64,000 nucleotides of DNA from Rhodopseudomonas palustris (GTDB taxonomy: Bacteria > Pseudomonadota > Alphaproteobacteria > Rhizobiales > Xanthobacteraceae), in assembly GCF_003031265.1 (NCBI RefSeq), contig NZ_CP019966.1:1488001-1552000 (forward strand). Direction: 5' to 3'. The notes below the pieces were generated by a model that saw only the letters and a list, made by a program, of their open reading frames with translations, ran no database searches and was not told the DNA's origin. Position numbers and translations under genes: made by a program. Below are positions 46,021 to 59,313 of the stretch, one piece after another. How positions within the stretch are numbered: position 1 is the stretch's first letter; every line of letters starts with the position of its first letter.

Positions 46021-46551
46021 CTAATCCGTCTCGCCGGGCTGCTCGGGACGGGGCTCGCCGAAGCCGTAGGCTTTGCCCTTGATGCTGTCGATGTCGATCC
46101 GGATCACCTTGGTGATGCCGAGCTTTTCCGCCGGGTAGTCGAACTTGCGGTCGGTGAAGCGGCTGACGATCAGGTCGAGCGCCCGGGTCTTCTCGGTGAC
46201 GTCGTCGACGAAGCTGGCGCGGCCGAAGCCGATCACGGTACGGTGCTTGGCTTCGAAATCACAGGCCGCCTCGGCGGTCACAACGCCGTTCTCGGTCGTC
46301 ACTTCGAAGCAGACGCGGTTGTTGGTCTTGAGGATCTCGATCTTGGTGCCGGCGCTGGCGGAATGGACATACAGCGCCTTGCCGTCGAAGCCGTAGAACA
46401 CCGGCACGAGAAACGGCACGTTGTCCCGCGCCAGCGCCAGATGCAGCACCTTGTCGCTCGCCAGGATGGCATCGATCTCGGCGCGGTCGGTGATTTCGCG
46501 GCTTCGCCGCCGCATCGGTCGGGACAACAGGTCGGAGGCGGGGTCGGTCAT
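46021..46551 (-). CDS. Pyridoxamine 5'-phosphate oxidase-like split-barrel flavin protein of the anf region
   Basis: The protein has 176 residues. It has the split beta-barrel, beginning ITDRAEIDAILASDKVLHLA, with VPVFYGFDGKALYVHSASAG and the RVCFEVTTENG strand, as in NimA/PNPOx-like FMN proteins. It is the last gene of the anf-directed group, 57 bases after the cyclotransferase-like gene. In Azotobacter and Rhodobacter a third gene after anfO/anfR (anf3) encodes a flavin/heme oxidase linked to Fe-only nitrogenase. The position is equivalent here, but homology to Anf3 is not demonstrated. Confidence 0.75.
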   Translation of the reverse strand: MTDPASDLLSRPMRRRSREITDRAEIDAILASDKVLHLALARDNVPFLVPVFYGFDGKALYVHSASAGTKIEILKTNNRVCFEVTTENGVVTAEAACDFEAKHRTVIGFGRASFVDDVTEKTRALDLIVSRFTDRKFDYPAEKLGITKVIRIDIDSIKGKAYGFGEPRPEQPGETD

Positions 46552-46608
46552 TCCAAGTCTCCTAATGGCGCGGTGCTCCGGCTTGGCCGGGACCGCTGGA
46601 TCGCATTG

Positions 46609-47199
46609 TCAGCAGGCGCAGGACAGCTTCGAGGCGAGTGCCTTGATGTCGGTGTTCATCTTCGGAACCGGATAGCGCGGCTGCACCGCAGGGCAGGCTT
46701 CGAGCGCTGCGATTGCATGCGGCGGCAGGCCTCGGGCGCGTGCGCCGGCGAGAATGAAGTCGAGATAGTCGCGGCTTGCCGGCTGTTGCGGCCCCATTTC
46801 AGTCTTGCGGTGAAACAGCGCGTCGAGCGTCTGGCCGTGTTCATCGATCACTTCGACCGGGTAGTGGAAATACGATCCGCCGCCGTCGAGCTTGACGCCC
46901 TGCCAAGCATCGAAGCGGTCGAGCTCGGTGGCTGACAGCTCATAGAGCACGCCCCACACCTCCGCGCCGGGCTCATCCACCAGGGTTTCGAGGCCGCTGT
47001 CCCAGATCTCCGAATGGCCGTGGAAGCCGAGCCGGTAGTCGGGCAGCCGGGCGATCGCGCGGATCTTCGGCTGGCACAGCCGCACCATGATGTGCTCGGG
47101 GTTCAGCGTCGCCCCATAGGCGAACAGCAGCGTGGTCGGACGGCGGGCCGGCTTGGCGCGCGGCGCGGTCGGGAGCGGCGTGGTGATCGTCGGGGTCAT
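46609..47199 (-). CDS. Gamma-glutamylcyclotransferase (AIG2)-like protein of the anf operon
   Basis: The protein has 196 residues. A Pro/Ala-rich N-terminus precedes LLFAYGATLNPEHIMVRLC, the FxYGxxL motif that opens the AIG2/GGCT fold. The barrel continues with DYRLGFHGHSEIWDSGLETL and EVWGVLYELSATELDRFDAW. In classical GGCTs a Glu near the middle is the catalytic base. It overlaps anfO by four bases, so it belongs to the anf transcript, in the place occupied by anfR in other organisms. Its role with Fe-only nitrogenase is unknown; glutathione turnover or a redox role are possible. Confidence 0.8.
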   Translation of the reverse strand: MTPTITTPLPTAPRAKPARRPTTLLFAYGATLNPEHIMVRLCQPKIRAIARLPDYRLGFHGHSEIWDSGLETLVDEPGAEVWGVLYELSATELDRFDAWQGVKLDGGGSYFHYPVEVIDEHGQTLDALFHRKTEMGPQQPASRDYLDFILAGARARGLPPHAIAALEACPAVQPRYPVPKMNTDIKALASKLSCAC

Positions 47200-47888
47200 G
47201 TCGCCTCAGCCTGTTGTTTCGGGGTGATGGTGGCGGCGACGCCGAGGCCTGGCAGCTCCATGATCTCGGCATCCATGTTGAGCGCGCGCATGGCACGGGA
47301 GAACCAGCGCGGAATGTGGTCGCAGACGAGATCGAGCTGACGGAATGGCGTGCCGGTGAGGAACGGGATCAGAATGTCCCAGGAATTCAGCCCGGGATCG
47401 TCCTGCAGCAGCCGCACCAGATCGAGCCGGAAGTGACCGCTGTCGTCATCGCCGACCAGCACTGGCTTGATGTCGTCGAGATCATTGCCTGCGCCGTCCT
47501 GGTGATGGCGCCGTCGGCGTGAGCGCCGCTCGGCTCTGGCGGCCTTCACACTCTGCTGCGCGCGCTCGTTCTCTTTGCGGGCGATGGTCTCGAGCTGGGT
47601 GAACAGCGGGCCGTGCGACTGCCAGGTCTGCACGCCCAGCTCCTGCAGCAGCGAATTGACGACGCCGCGCACGCTCCTGGAGAGAAACAGCCGGCAATCT
47701 TCCAGCTCGGGGACCATCGCGGCGAGCGATGCGTGAATCTCGGCCAGCCCATCGTCCGGCCGCACCGCGAAGCGGATCGTCTTGCGGACCTTCCAGACTT
47801 CGCCCTGCTGCTCGAACAGCAAGATCACGCCCTTGTCCGAGACCTTGGCGACTTCGCCCTCGGCGTTGACGTAAGCTGCGATCTTCAT
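47196..47888 (-). CDS. anfO: Fe-only nitrogenase accessory protein AnfO
   Basis: The protein has 230 residues. It begins KIAAYVNAEGEVAKVSDKGV, then EDCRLFLSRSVRGVVNSLLQ. A highly charged linker (RAERRSRRRRHHQDGAGND) is followed by a C-terminal domain with DPGLNSWDILIPFLTGTPF. This matches the AnfO family, found only with anfHDGK, whose mutants grow poorly on N2 under Fe-only conditions. Its biochemical function is unknown. It lies 82 bases after anfK and is coupled to the next gene by ATGA. ATG 47888 is preferred to an earlier start in a hydrophobic leader. Confidence 0.93.
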   Translation of the reverse strand: MKIAAYVNAEGEVAKVSDKGVILLFEQQGEVWKVRKTIRFAVRPDDGLAEIHASLAAMVPELEDCRLFLSRSVRGVVNSLLQELGVQTWQSHGPLFTQLETIARKENERAQQSVKAARAERRSRRRRHHQDGAGNDLDDIKPVLVGDDDSGHFRLDLVRLLQDDPGLNSWDILIPFLTGTPFRQLDLVCDHIPRWFSRAMRALNMDAEIMELPGLGVAATITPKQQAEAT

Positions 47889-47970
47889 CGGTTGTCTCGC
47901 GGCCGTCAGGAGAAAGAAGAGTCCGGCGACGGACATGGCAAACCGTCGCCGGACCAGATCATGACCGTGA

Positions 47971-49356
47971 TCACCACACGTTCAGGATCCATTCGCGGTT
48001 CTTCTTGACCTCCATGTCGTTGAACAGCGTGTTGGCCATCTGTTCAGCGAGCCAGGTCGCGCCGGCGTAGCCGACGACGGGGTAGCGATACAGGCCGGCG
48101 CGGTCATAGGTCGGGAAGCCGACCCGCAGCATCGGGATGTTGTAGTCGATCGCGACGAACCGCCCCTTGGAATGGCCGAGGATCAGGTCGAGTTCGAGCC
48201 CGTTCTTGATCCGGTCTTCGAGTTCGAACAGGTCGGCGTTGGTGATGATCTCCATCGGATAGTCGACGTTGTCCTTGAGCGCCGCGATCCGCGGGTCGGT
48301 GGCGTAGCCGGCATGCTCGTCGCCGAGCAGCAGCAGTACCGGCTTCATTTCGAGGTCGAGGCAGTATTCGGCGAGGCCGAGCACCAGATCCGGATTGCCG
48401 TAGATCGCCACCTTCTTATCGGCCAGGAACATGTGGGCGAGGTCGGTGATGGCGTCGAGCGCGATGCCGCGTTCCTTGACCAGCGATTCCGGGATCGGCT
48501 TGCCGGTCATCTCCTTGACGTTGCGCAGGAAGGTGTCGGTGTTGCGGATCCCGATCGGAGTCGGGCCGATCACCGCCGGCACGTCCCAGCGGGTCTGCAG
48601 CCAGGTGGCGGCGAGGCCGCCTTCGTAACGATTGAGCGCGATGGTGCCTTGCGCGTCCGCGGTCGCGGTCAGGTCCGCAATCGTGGTCGAGCCGTGCGAT
48701 ACCGCGCTCTTGTCCGGCATCAGCGGACTATCGAAGCTCTCGATTTCGAACAGCACGTTGGCCTCGACCTGCATCTCGGCCAAGAGATGCTTGAGCTCCT
48801 TGACGTCGCCCGGATTGACCCAGCCGGTGATCAAATTGATCTTCAGGCTCGGCTTGTCCTTCTTGGAGAAGTGCTTGACGAAGTCGCGCACCGCGACGTC
48901 GTAGCCGGTCACCATGCTGCCGACGAAGCTCGGGCAGTGGATCGGGATCAGATGGACCTCGCGATCTGGATATTTCACGTCGAGCAGCTCTTCCTGGAGC
49001 TTGGTGACGACGCCGTCGACGTCGTCGCCGATCACCTCGGTCGAGCAAGTGGTGATGATCGGCACCACCTTGACGTGGGGATAGCGCATCAGCAGCACGT
49101 CGACCGCTTCCTCGACGCGGTCCAGCGCGCCGAACACCGCGCCGTCCTCGTGCACCGACGAGGAGGCGATTTCGAAGCTCTCCTTCAGGTGCTGGGAGAT
49201 CAGCAGGCGGACGAACATCACGCAGCCCTGGCCGCCGTGGACGATGCCGATGCAGTCCTTGATGCCGATCGACGCGTATTGCGCGCCGGCCGGCTGGCAG
49301 GTGAAGATCGGATTGATGGTGCCGATCCGGTCCTTCGGCTTGAATTGACAGTTCAT
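47971..49356 (-). CDS. anfK: Fe-only nitrogenase beta subunit AnfK
   Basis: The protein has 461 residues. AnfK pairs with AnfD to hold the P-cluster. Its three cluster cysteines are C20 in PIFTCQPAG, C45 in GGQGCVMF and C104 in TTCSTEVIGDD. ATG 49356 is used; a TTG four codons upstream is rejected. The gene follows anfG after 12 bases. Antisense to it runs part of a very long open frame that is only a codon-bias shadow. Mature enzyme is the AnfD2G2K2 hexamer, reducing N2 with more H2 evolution than the Mo enzyme. Confidence 0.97.
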   Translation of the reverse strand: MNCQFKPKDRIGTINPIFTCQPAGAQYASIGIKDCIGIVHGGQGCVMFVRLLISQHLKESFEIASSSVHEDGAVFGALDRVEEAVDVLLMRYPHVKVVPIITTCSTEVIGDDVDGVVTKLQEELLDVKYPDREVHLIPIHCPSFVGSMVTGYDVAVRDFVKHFSKKDKPSLKINLITGWVNPGDVKELKHLLAEMQVEANVLFEIESFDSPLMPDKSAVSHGSTTIADLTATADAQGTIALNRYEGGLAATWLQTRWDVPAVIGPTPIGIRNTDTFLRNVKEMTGKPIPESLVKERGIALDAITDLAHMFLADKKVAIYGNPDLVLGLAEYCLDLEMKPVLLLLGDEHAGYATDPRIAALKDNVDYPMEIITNADLFELEDRIKNGLELDLILGHSKGRFVAIDYNIPMLRVGFPTYDRAGLYRYPVVGYAGATWLAEQMANTLFNDMEVKKNREWILNVW

Positions 49357-49368
49357 GGCGGGATCCAA

Positions 49369-49809
49369 TCAGTAGTGCTGGTCGGTGAGCTCTTCGTTGA
49401 GCGAGCCGGTGACGGTGAGATAGTCGACGCGGGCGTGCAGCTCTTTCATCAGCGCCTTGATGTCGTCCTTGGACATCGTGGCGAGCCACGGACAGGTGGC
49501 CTGATAGGCGCGCTGCAGCGTCACCGAATCGACCCAGTAGCAGCGGTCTTCCGGCGTCTCCGGCGTGAATGGCTCGCCGGCGAGCAGCTTGGCGGCGATA
49601 CCGAGGATGCCCTCGTTCTGCCGTTTGCGGTCCCAGGCCCGCGAGTGAAACTGCCAGAGGCAGTTCTTCATGATCCAGTCGACCATCTGGTCGACGCGGG
49701 CCTTGGTGACGTCGTCGAGAGCTTCATAGGCCGCGAGCGAGGCGGCCGCTGCGGCGGCGTCGGCGGGGAACGGATGTTCCGAGGCGACTTTGTAGGTGAT
49801 CTTGGTCAT
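49369..49809 (-). CDS. anfG: Fe-only nitrogenase delta subunit AnfG
   Basis: The protein has 146 residues, slightly longer than many AnfG proteins because of an Ala-rich N-terminal stretch. The conserved core includes VDQMVDWIMKNCLWQFHSRA and WDRKRQNEGIL. This small subunit exists only in alternative (V or Fe) nitrogenases and helps cofactor insertion and stability of the DK core. Its presence between anfD and anfK rules out a Mo-nitrogenase. It lies 12 bases from each neighbour. Confidence 0.97.
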   Translation of the reverse strand: MTKITYKVASEHPFPADAAAAAASLAAYEALDDVTKARVDQMVDWIMKNCLWQFHSRAWDRKRQNEGILGIAAKLLAGEPFTPETPEDRCYWVDSVTLQRAYQATCPWLATMSKDDIKALMKELHARVDYLTVTGSLNEELTDQHY

Positions 49810-49821
49810 GGGGCTCTCGTC

Positions 49822-52695
<2,874 letters not shown>

Positions 52696-52731
52696 CCGGC
52701 GGTGGATTGCGCGGGACCCCCTCACCAACGC

Positions 52732-52758
52732 AAAACGGCGGCTCGTGAGAGCCGCCGT
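52732..52758 (-). terminator. Rho-independent terminator of anfA
   Basis: Perfect 10-bp arms ACGGCGGCTC / GAGCCGCCGT with loop GTGA. On the minus strand it is followed by TTTT, 32 bases after the anfA stop codon. It separates anfA from the anfH promoter. Confidence 0.85.
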
Positions 52759-52789
52759 CAGAGTCTTCAACGCGTAGGGTGAGAGGCCA

Positions 52790-54475
<1,686 letters not shown>

Positions 54476-54478
54476 CGC

Positions 54479-55003
54479 TCACTCCACCGGCAGGATCGCC
54501 AGAGCGATCGTTTCGGAACTGACGCCGCTGAGTTGCAGCAGCAACTCGCCTGCGCCGAACTCGTAGCGCACCAACTTGCGCACGCCCTCGCAATCGGCGG
54601 CGCCGCTAAAGCCGCTGGGCTTCAGTGTGCGGTCCGCTTGCACGGCGTCGATCCACGCGGCCGCCGGCAGCGCCACCGTATAGGGGCCGGCCTTGCCGAC
54701 CTGCTTGATGCGGATGAAGCCGGCGAAACGCTCCGGCGCCGAGCCGCGTTCGGGCGGCTTCGGCAGAGAAGCTTCGGCCGCCGGCTTCAACGCCAGCACG
54801 ATCGCGCGCGTCGGCAGCGCGTCTAATGTCTGACCGGACGTGAGTTGCGTTTTGTCGGGCGCGGTCAGGCTGGCGCGCTCCTGATCGATCGGCCATTTGA
54901 ACGCCGCGCAGCCGCTCGGCTCCGCGGCGCCGGCCGTGATGGTGGAAATTCCGAGAAGGATCAAAATGATCGCGGCCCGCCGGGCGCGTGCGATCGACAT
55001 CAT
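54479..55003 (-). CDS. Exported hypothetical protein co-transcribed with anfA
   Basis: The protein has 174 residues. A signal peptide (AAIILILLGISTITAGAA) precedes a domain with two Cys residues (SGCAAFKW and GAADCEGVRK) that could form a disulfide. Middle strands read RFAGFIRIKQVGKAGPYTVA. No known fold is recognised. The stop codon is 3 bases before the anfA ATG, so the two genes are almost certainly one transcript. An exported protein coupled to the nitrogenase activator might report metal or redox state outside the cytoplasm, but this is only context-based. Confidence 0.75.
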   Translation of the reverse strand: MMSIARARRAAIILILLGISTITAGAAEPSGCAAFKWPIDQERASLTAPDKTQLTSGQTLDALPTRAIVLALKPAAEASLPKPPERGSAPERFAGFIRIKQVGKAGPYTVALPAAAWIDAVQADRTLKPSGFSGAADCEGVRKLVRYEFGAGELLLQLSGVSSETIALAILPVE

Positions 55004-55174
55004 GCAGGCTCCAACCTTCGACCCGCAGAAAATGCGGTCGAGTTGCAGATGGTTGGAACCCTCGTTCCTGACGACGGTGGGCGCTTACGGCGCGGCACCG
55101 TCATCAGGATAGCAAAAGCGGCGAGAGATGGAAGCGTGCTGCATCAAAAGCTGCGCGCCTCCGTGTCGCAACGG

Positions 55175-56005
55175 TCAGGCCGGCTGCGCGCCGGTCCTGA
55201 TCAAGGTGCCGACATGCTGGCCGCGCAGCGCCGCGGTGAGCTTGCCGGGCTTCAGGCCGTTGACGACCTGCACCCGCTCGATGTGGCGCGCATTGGCCAT
55301 CACGTCGAACAGCGCGCGGTCGAGCGGCAGGGTTCCGTCGTGCTTAGCGAGATCGGCATAGCTGGTCTCGGCGATCAGCTTGGCCTTGTCGCCGCCGGGT
55401 GCGTTCGGATCGGCGCTGTAAATGCCGTCGACGTCCTCGACGATGGTCAGGCCGGCGGCACCGAGCGCATCCGCCAGCAGGAAGGCGCCGACGTCGCAGC
55501 GATGCGGCGGCAGGCGCGCGCCGGGGAATTCGTGGTTGTGGTAGGGCGGGAAGGCGCTCGCCACCACCGCACGCGCCGCGCTGAGATGGATCGCGAGCTG
55601 GTTCGCCACCGTCGGCTTCTCGACGTAGGATACGCCTTCCGGCGCCAGCATGGTCGCAAGGATGTGGCCATTCTGTCCGGCCTCGCTGGCCGCCAGCGGC
55701 GCGAGCGAACCGACCGGCAGGCCGAGATCGAGCGCGACGCTGTAGAGATGCCGGGCGCGGACGCCGGCGCCGGTCAGGATCAGCAGGCGATGCTCGGGCA
55801 GCAGCGCGCGCAGTTCGTCGACGATCGGCAGGATCGCTTCGGCGCCGCGGTCCATGATCGAGCGACCGCCGATCTTCACGACCTGCAGCCAGGGCAGGAT
55901 GCGGATCGGCTTCTTGCCGGCGACCGGGCGGGTGAGATTGCTGTCGAGCAGCGTCTGGCGCGCGAGCGGCGAGGCGACGTGCTTGATGTGGTTGGTATCA
56001 GCCAT
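55175..56005 (-). CDS. mosA: Molybdenum storage protein subunit alpha, MosA
   Basis: The protein has 276 residues, the length of the Azotobacter vinelandii alpha subunit. It has the amino acid kinase/UMP kinase fold: [59 protein letters not shown] and [19 protein letters not shown]. The C-terminus is [20 protein letters not shown]. The hetero-hexamer stores about a hundred Mo or W atoms as polyoxo clusters and uses ATP for loading. Nine bases separate it from mosB. It lies between the AnfA operon and a GntR regulator. Confidence 0.96.
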   Translation of the reverse strand: MADTNHIKHVASPLARQTLLDSNLTRPVAGKKPIRILPWLQVVKIGGRSIMDRGAEAILPIVDELRALLPEHRLLILTGAGVRARHLYSVALDLGLPVGSLAPLAASEAGQNGHILATMLAPEGVSYVEKPTVANQLAIHLSAARAVVASAFPPYHNHEFPGARLPPHRCDVGAFLLADALGAAGLTIVEDVDGIYSADPNAPGGDKAKLIAETSYADLAKHDGTLPLDRALFDVMANARHIERVQVVNGLKPGKLTAALRGQHVGTLIRTGAQPA

Positions 56006-56014
56006 GGTCGATCC

Positions 56015-56827
56015 TCAGTTCGCGGTGATGATGGTGCCGACGTGCTCGCCGGCGAGCGCGCGCGTCAGATTGCCCGGCACCAGGCCGTTGACGACCTGAA
56101 CCTCGCGCACGTGGCGTGCGGACTTCAGCAGGTCGAGCACGGGGAATTCGAGGATCGAATCGTGCAGACCCTTGGCCTTCATCTCGTCGACCGAGATCTT
56201 CGGAATGAAGGTGGCGTTCTTCGAGGTCTTCGGGTTCTCGGTGTAAAGGCCGTTCTCGTCCTTCACGTAGATCATCGCCTTGCAGCCGAACTGCTCGGCC
56301 ATCAGGTAACAGCCGGCGTCGGTGCGATACGGCGGAATCACGCCGTCGGCGGAGGGGCGCATCCACAGGCCGTAGGGCGGCATGCCCGAGAACACGACGG
56401 CATTTACTTCCTTGAGATACAGCGGCACCGCCGACAGCCCGGCATCGCCGACCGACGAGATGCCGTGCTTGGCGAGCAGTTGCCCGAGCATTTCGGCGTT
56501 CTGGCTGGCGACCGAAGCGCCGAGCTGTGACAGCACGCCGGCCGGCAGGTTCAGGCCCGCCGCGATCGAATACAGGTGCCGCGCGCGCGTGCCGGCGCCG
56601 GTGCCGATCAGCAGCTTGTGGTCCTTGCGCGCCGAGACGATCTCCTCGACCAGCGGATAGACCGCAGCACGGCCGCGGTCGATCACGCTTTGGCCGCCGA
56701 TCTTGATCACGGTGGCGTCGGGCAGGATCCGATAATCCGCGGCAGCTTCGGTGGCGGCCAGAAGCTCGGGATCGGACATCGATCGCTGCATCAGCAGCGC
56801 TTCGAGCTCCGCAGGGGTGTGGGCCAT
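56015..56827 (-). CDS. mosB: Molybdenum storage protein subunit beta, MosB
   Basis: The protein has 270 residues, like the Azotobacter beta subunit. It starts AHTPAELEALLMQRSMSDPE, followed by LPDATVIKIGGQSVIDRGRA, KLLIGTGAGTRARHLYSIAA and VNAVVFSGMPPYGLWMRPSA. These text blocks are close to the MosB family consensus. ATG 56827 is preferred over earlier in-frame starts because AAGGA lies 7 bases upstream and the N-terminus matches the family. The two subunits share the fold and form the MoSto cage. Confidence 0.96.
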   Translation of the reverse strand: MAHTPAELEALLMQRSMSDPELLAATEAAADYRILPDATVIKIGGQSVIDRGRAAVYPLVEEIVSARKDHKLLIGTGAGTRARHLYSIAAGLNLPAGVLSQLGASVASQNAEMLGQLLAKHGISSVGDAGLSAVPLYLKEVNAVVFSGMPPYGLWMRPSADGVIPPYRTDAGCYLMAEQFGCKAMIYVKDENGLYTENPKTSKNATFIPKISVDEMKAKGLHDSILEFPVLDLLKSARHVREVQVVNGLVPGNLTRALAGEHVGTIITAN

Positions 56828-57020
56828 GAAAGATTCCTTGTGCATAGGCAGGTCAAACGCTGCCGGGGCGGCGTCAGAGAGGGATTCGCGCTGGCGTTTA
56901 TGGGAGGCAGGGGCCTCGGCCGTCTGGCAGCAGGGCACCGCAAACCGAAACAGTTGCGGTAGCTGGCTCCTTGGTGGAACCCGCCAAATGTGTCGCTAAC
57001 GGATCTGTCCGTCAATTAGA

Positions 57021-57033
57021 AATAGTAGCTATT
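57021..57033. promoter_or_regulatory. Small dyad in the mosBA promoter region
   Basis: AATAG-TAG-CTATT (5-bp arms), 194 bases before mosB, in an AT-rich patch. A second short dyad ACGGA-TCTG-TCCGT is at 56999-57012. They may be regulator sites, but neither matches ModE or Mop boxes well. Confidence 0.25.
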
Positions 57034-57120
57034 AATGAGTAAATTCAAGGCGTTATGTGGCTGTCGGTGACGACGCTGCCAGCTTTGCGAAGCGTCATTT
57101 GGCGTACAGATGGGCTGCCG

Positions 57121-57936
57121 TCAGGGCTGAGCGACTGGACGTCCCGAAGAGCGGGCCGAACGTTCTGCAATACCGGCGCTCTCGGCAGCCGCAATCCCGC
57201 TGAAGTCGATCGCTTCGCCGCGCATCCGCGATAGCGTCGCAAGCGCCCGGTCGCGGTCGCCCTCGAGCAGCTCGCGATAGTGCGTCTCGGCCGCATTCGG
57301 GCGGCGCTGACGGATCGCCCGCAGCGTCGAGGCCATCAGGTCGGCACTCTGCCGGCGGATCTTGCGGGTCTGATAGTCGAGCGGTGATTTCCAGATCGTC
57401 GTCCACACCGTCTGGTTGGCGAGGTCGGCGAGGAGTTCGACCAGCAGTTCGTTGCCGGAGCCGCGCGCGATGGTGCGCACCGCGCGCGTCGTGGTGCGGG
57501 CGAAGCTGAGCGGATCGTCGATCTCGACGCCTGCATTCAGCTCATCAACACGCCGCGCCAAAGTATCAACGAAGCTCTCGATCGGCGAGGTGGCCATCGT
57601 TCGCACCGCCAGCATCGACAGCGCGGTACGGACGTTGAACAGATCGGCGACGGATTTCAGCGACAGCGGTTTGACGTAAGCGCCGCGGCGCGGATTGAGC
57701 TCGACCAGACGGCGTCGTTCGAGAATGCGGATCGCTTCGCGGATCGGGCCACGGCTGACGCCGAAGTCACGCGCGAGGTCGAGCTCGACCAGACGTTCGC
57801 CCGCCTTACGACGCCCGGACACGATGTCGGCGCCAAGCTCCTCGGCGATCTGATCCGGCAGCGTGCGCAGAGAGAACCGCCCCACCGGTGCGGCCTCATC
57901 GTCGCCAGCGGCCCTGCGATAGGTTGTCGCTGCCAT
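57121..57936 (-). CDS. GntR-family regulator with FCD domain
   Basis: The protein has 271 residues. The winged helix (about 20-95) shows DFGVSRGPIREAIRILERRR and LVELNPRRGAYV. The FCD effector domain follows (about 100-240), ending in HYRELLEGDRDRALATLSRM. FCD regulators respond to organic acids or related metabolites and mostly repress adjacent catabolic genes. It is divergent from the peptide-type importer. ATG 57936 has GGAG just upstream. A perfect 20-bp palindrome in the divergent promoter is the likely operator. Confidence 0.92.
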   Translation of the reverse strand: MAATTYRRAAGDDEAAPVGRFSLRTLPDQIAEELGADIVSGRRKAGERLVELDLARDFGVSRGPIREAIRILERRRLVELNPRRGAYVKPLSLKSVADLFNVRTALSMLAVRTMATSPIESFVDTLARRVDELNAGVEIDDPLSFARTTTRAVRTIARGSGNELLVELLADLANQTVWTTIWKSPLDYQTRKIRRQSADLMASTLRAIRQRRPNAAETHYRELLEGDRDRALATLSRMRGEAIDFSGIAAAESAGIAERSARSSGRPVAQP

Positions 57937-58272
57937 GTTGTCTCCTCGGCTCCCCGCGGCGGTTCGCGTGCTGGTTCTCATTCGTAGCGTGACAGTCGAT
58001 TGTTGACAATCGACAACCGGTGCCCTTTGATGGCCTCGCCGTCGCCGGACAGATACCGGCGCCAAAGCCGGACAGGCGACGGACCGCATGCGCACGCTGC
58101 GGATCAAGGGAGGTAGATGGCGATGACGTTCGCGCAGATGCGAACCCGCACCCGAAATGTCGGGGCGAAGGTGCGCTTACTATCCGCAGCGCCGCAGCAC
58201 GCCTCCGAGTTCAAGCAAATCGCTTCGGCTATTGCTGTAGCTGCTTGCGGCCTTGTGAGCTGACGTGTCGTG
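57937..58272. other. Divergent intergenic region, GntR gene to importer
   Basis: 336 bases. Besides the operator, no gene is supported; a plus-strand frame from 58020 overlaps the importer start but resembles no family. A likely importer promoter lies to the right of the operator. Confidence 0.5.
57995..58014. promoter_or_regulatory. GntR/FCD operator
   Basis: GTCGATTGTTGACAATCGAC: 9-bp arms around a 2-base centre, a perfect palindrome with the TTGT-N2-ACAA core favoured by FadR/FCD proteins. It lies 58 bases before the GntR start codon and 258 bases before the importer. Confidence 0.75.
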
Positions 58273-59313
58273 ATGTCGGCCAGTCAAACCATTGCGCTGG
58301 ATCGTGCAGCCGTGCCTGGCAATGCCGGAGCGCCGCTGCTTTCGGTGCGCGATCTGTCGCTGTCGTTCGCGACCGCCGGCGGCTCGCTGCCGATCACGCG
58401 CAACGTCGGCTTCTCGATCGCGCCCGGCGAGCGCGTCGGACTGGTCGGTGAGAGCGGTTGCGGCAAGACGGTGACCGGGCTGTCGCTGCTGCGATTGCTG
58501 CCGGCGCACAACGCGCAGGTACGCGGCGAGATCGTGTTCGACGGCGTCGATCTGCTGAAGCTGTCGCCGCGGCGAATGCGGGCGGTGCGCGGCCGCGATA
58601 TCGCGATGATCTTCCAGGAGCCGATGAGCGCGCTCGATCCGGTGTTCACCGTCGGCGATCAGATCAGCGAGGCCTATCGGGTGCATTTTCCGGTGAGCCG
58701 CGCCGAGGGGCGCGACCGCGCCATCGAGGCACTGCGCGAAGTCGGCATTCCGGCGCCGGAGCGGCGCTGCGACGAGTATCCGCATCAGCTCTCCGGCGGC
58801 ATGCGGCAGCGCGTGATGATCGCGATGGCGCTGATCTGCAAGCCGAAGCTTCTGATCGCCGATGAGCCTACGACGGCGCTTGATGTCACCGTGCAGGCGC
58901 AGATCACCGACCTGTTGCGGTCGCTGAGTGAGCGTACCGGCACCGCACTGATCTTCATCACCCATGATCTCGGCGTCGTCGCCGAAACCTGCACGCGGAT
59001 GATCACGATGTATGCCGGGGAAGTCGTCGAAGACGCGCCGGTCGACGACGTGCTGATGCGGCCTCGCCATCCTTACACCTCGGGCTTGCTGCGTTCGCTG
59101 CCTGGGCTCAGCGCCCGCCGCGGCGTGCTGTCCTCGATTCCCGGCCGGGTGCCGTCGCCGAATGCGATGCCGGCCGGCTGCCGGTTCCGCGCGCGCTGTG
59201 CGCATGCGGCGGCTGGCTGCGAGCGCGAGCAGGCGATGGTCGCGGTCGATGCCGGCCATGATGCCCGCTGCTGGCGAGCGACCGAACTGGCGTTGCCGGG
59301 AGCAGTGAATTGA
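58273..59313 (+). CDS. Oligopeptide/dipeptide-type ABC transporter ATPase (DppD/OppD)
   Basis: The protein has 346 residues. Walker A is GESGCGKT, the signature is [15 protein letters not shown], Walker B is [13 protein letters not shown] and the switch His is in [10 protein letters not shown]. The C-terminal oligo_HPY extension contains [15 protein letters not shown], whose four cysteines bind a 4Fe-4S cluster in DppD proteins. The ATG is used; a GTG one codon upstream is equally possible. Overlaps the next ATPase gene by four bases, whose start codon is TTG. Confidence 0.93.
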   Translation: MSASQTIALDRAAVPGNAGAPLLSVRDLSLSFATAGGSLPITRNVGFSIAPGERVGLVGESGCGKTVTGLSLLRLLPAHNAQVRGEIVFDGVDLLKLSPRRMRAVRGRDIAMIFQEPMSALDPVFTVGDQISEAYRVHFPVSRAEGRDRAIEALREVGIPAPERRCDEYPHQLSGGMRQRVMIAMALICKPKLLIADEPTTALDVTVQAQITDLLRSLSERTGTALIFITHDLGVVAETCTRMITMYAGEVVEDAPVDDVLMRPRHPYTSGLLRSLPGLSARRGVLSSIPGRVPSPNAMPAGCRFRARCAHAAAGCEREQAMVAVDAGHDARCWRATELALPGAVN

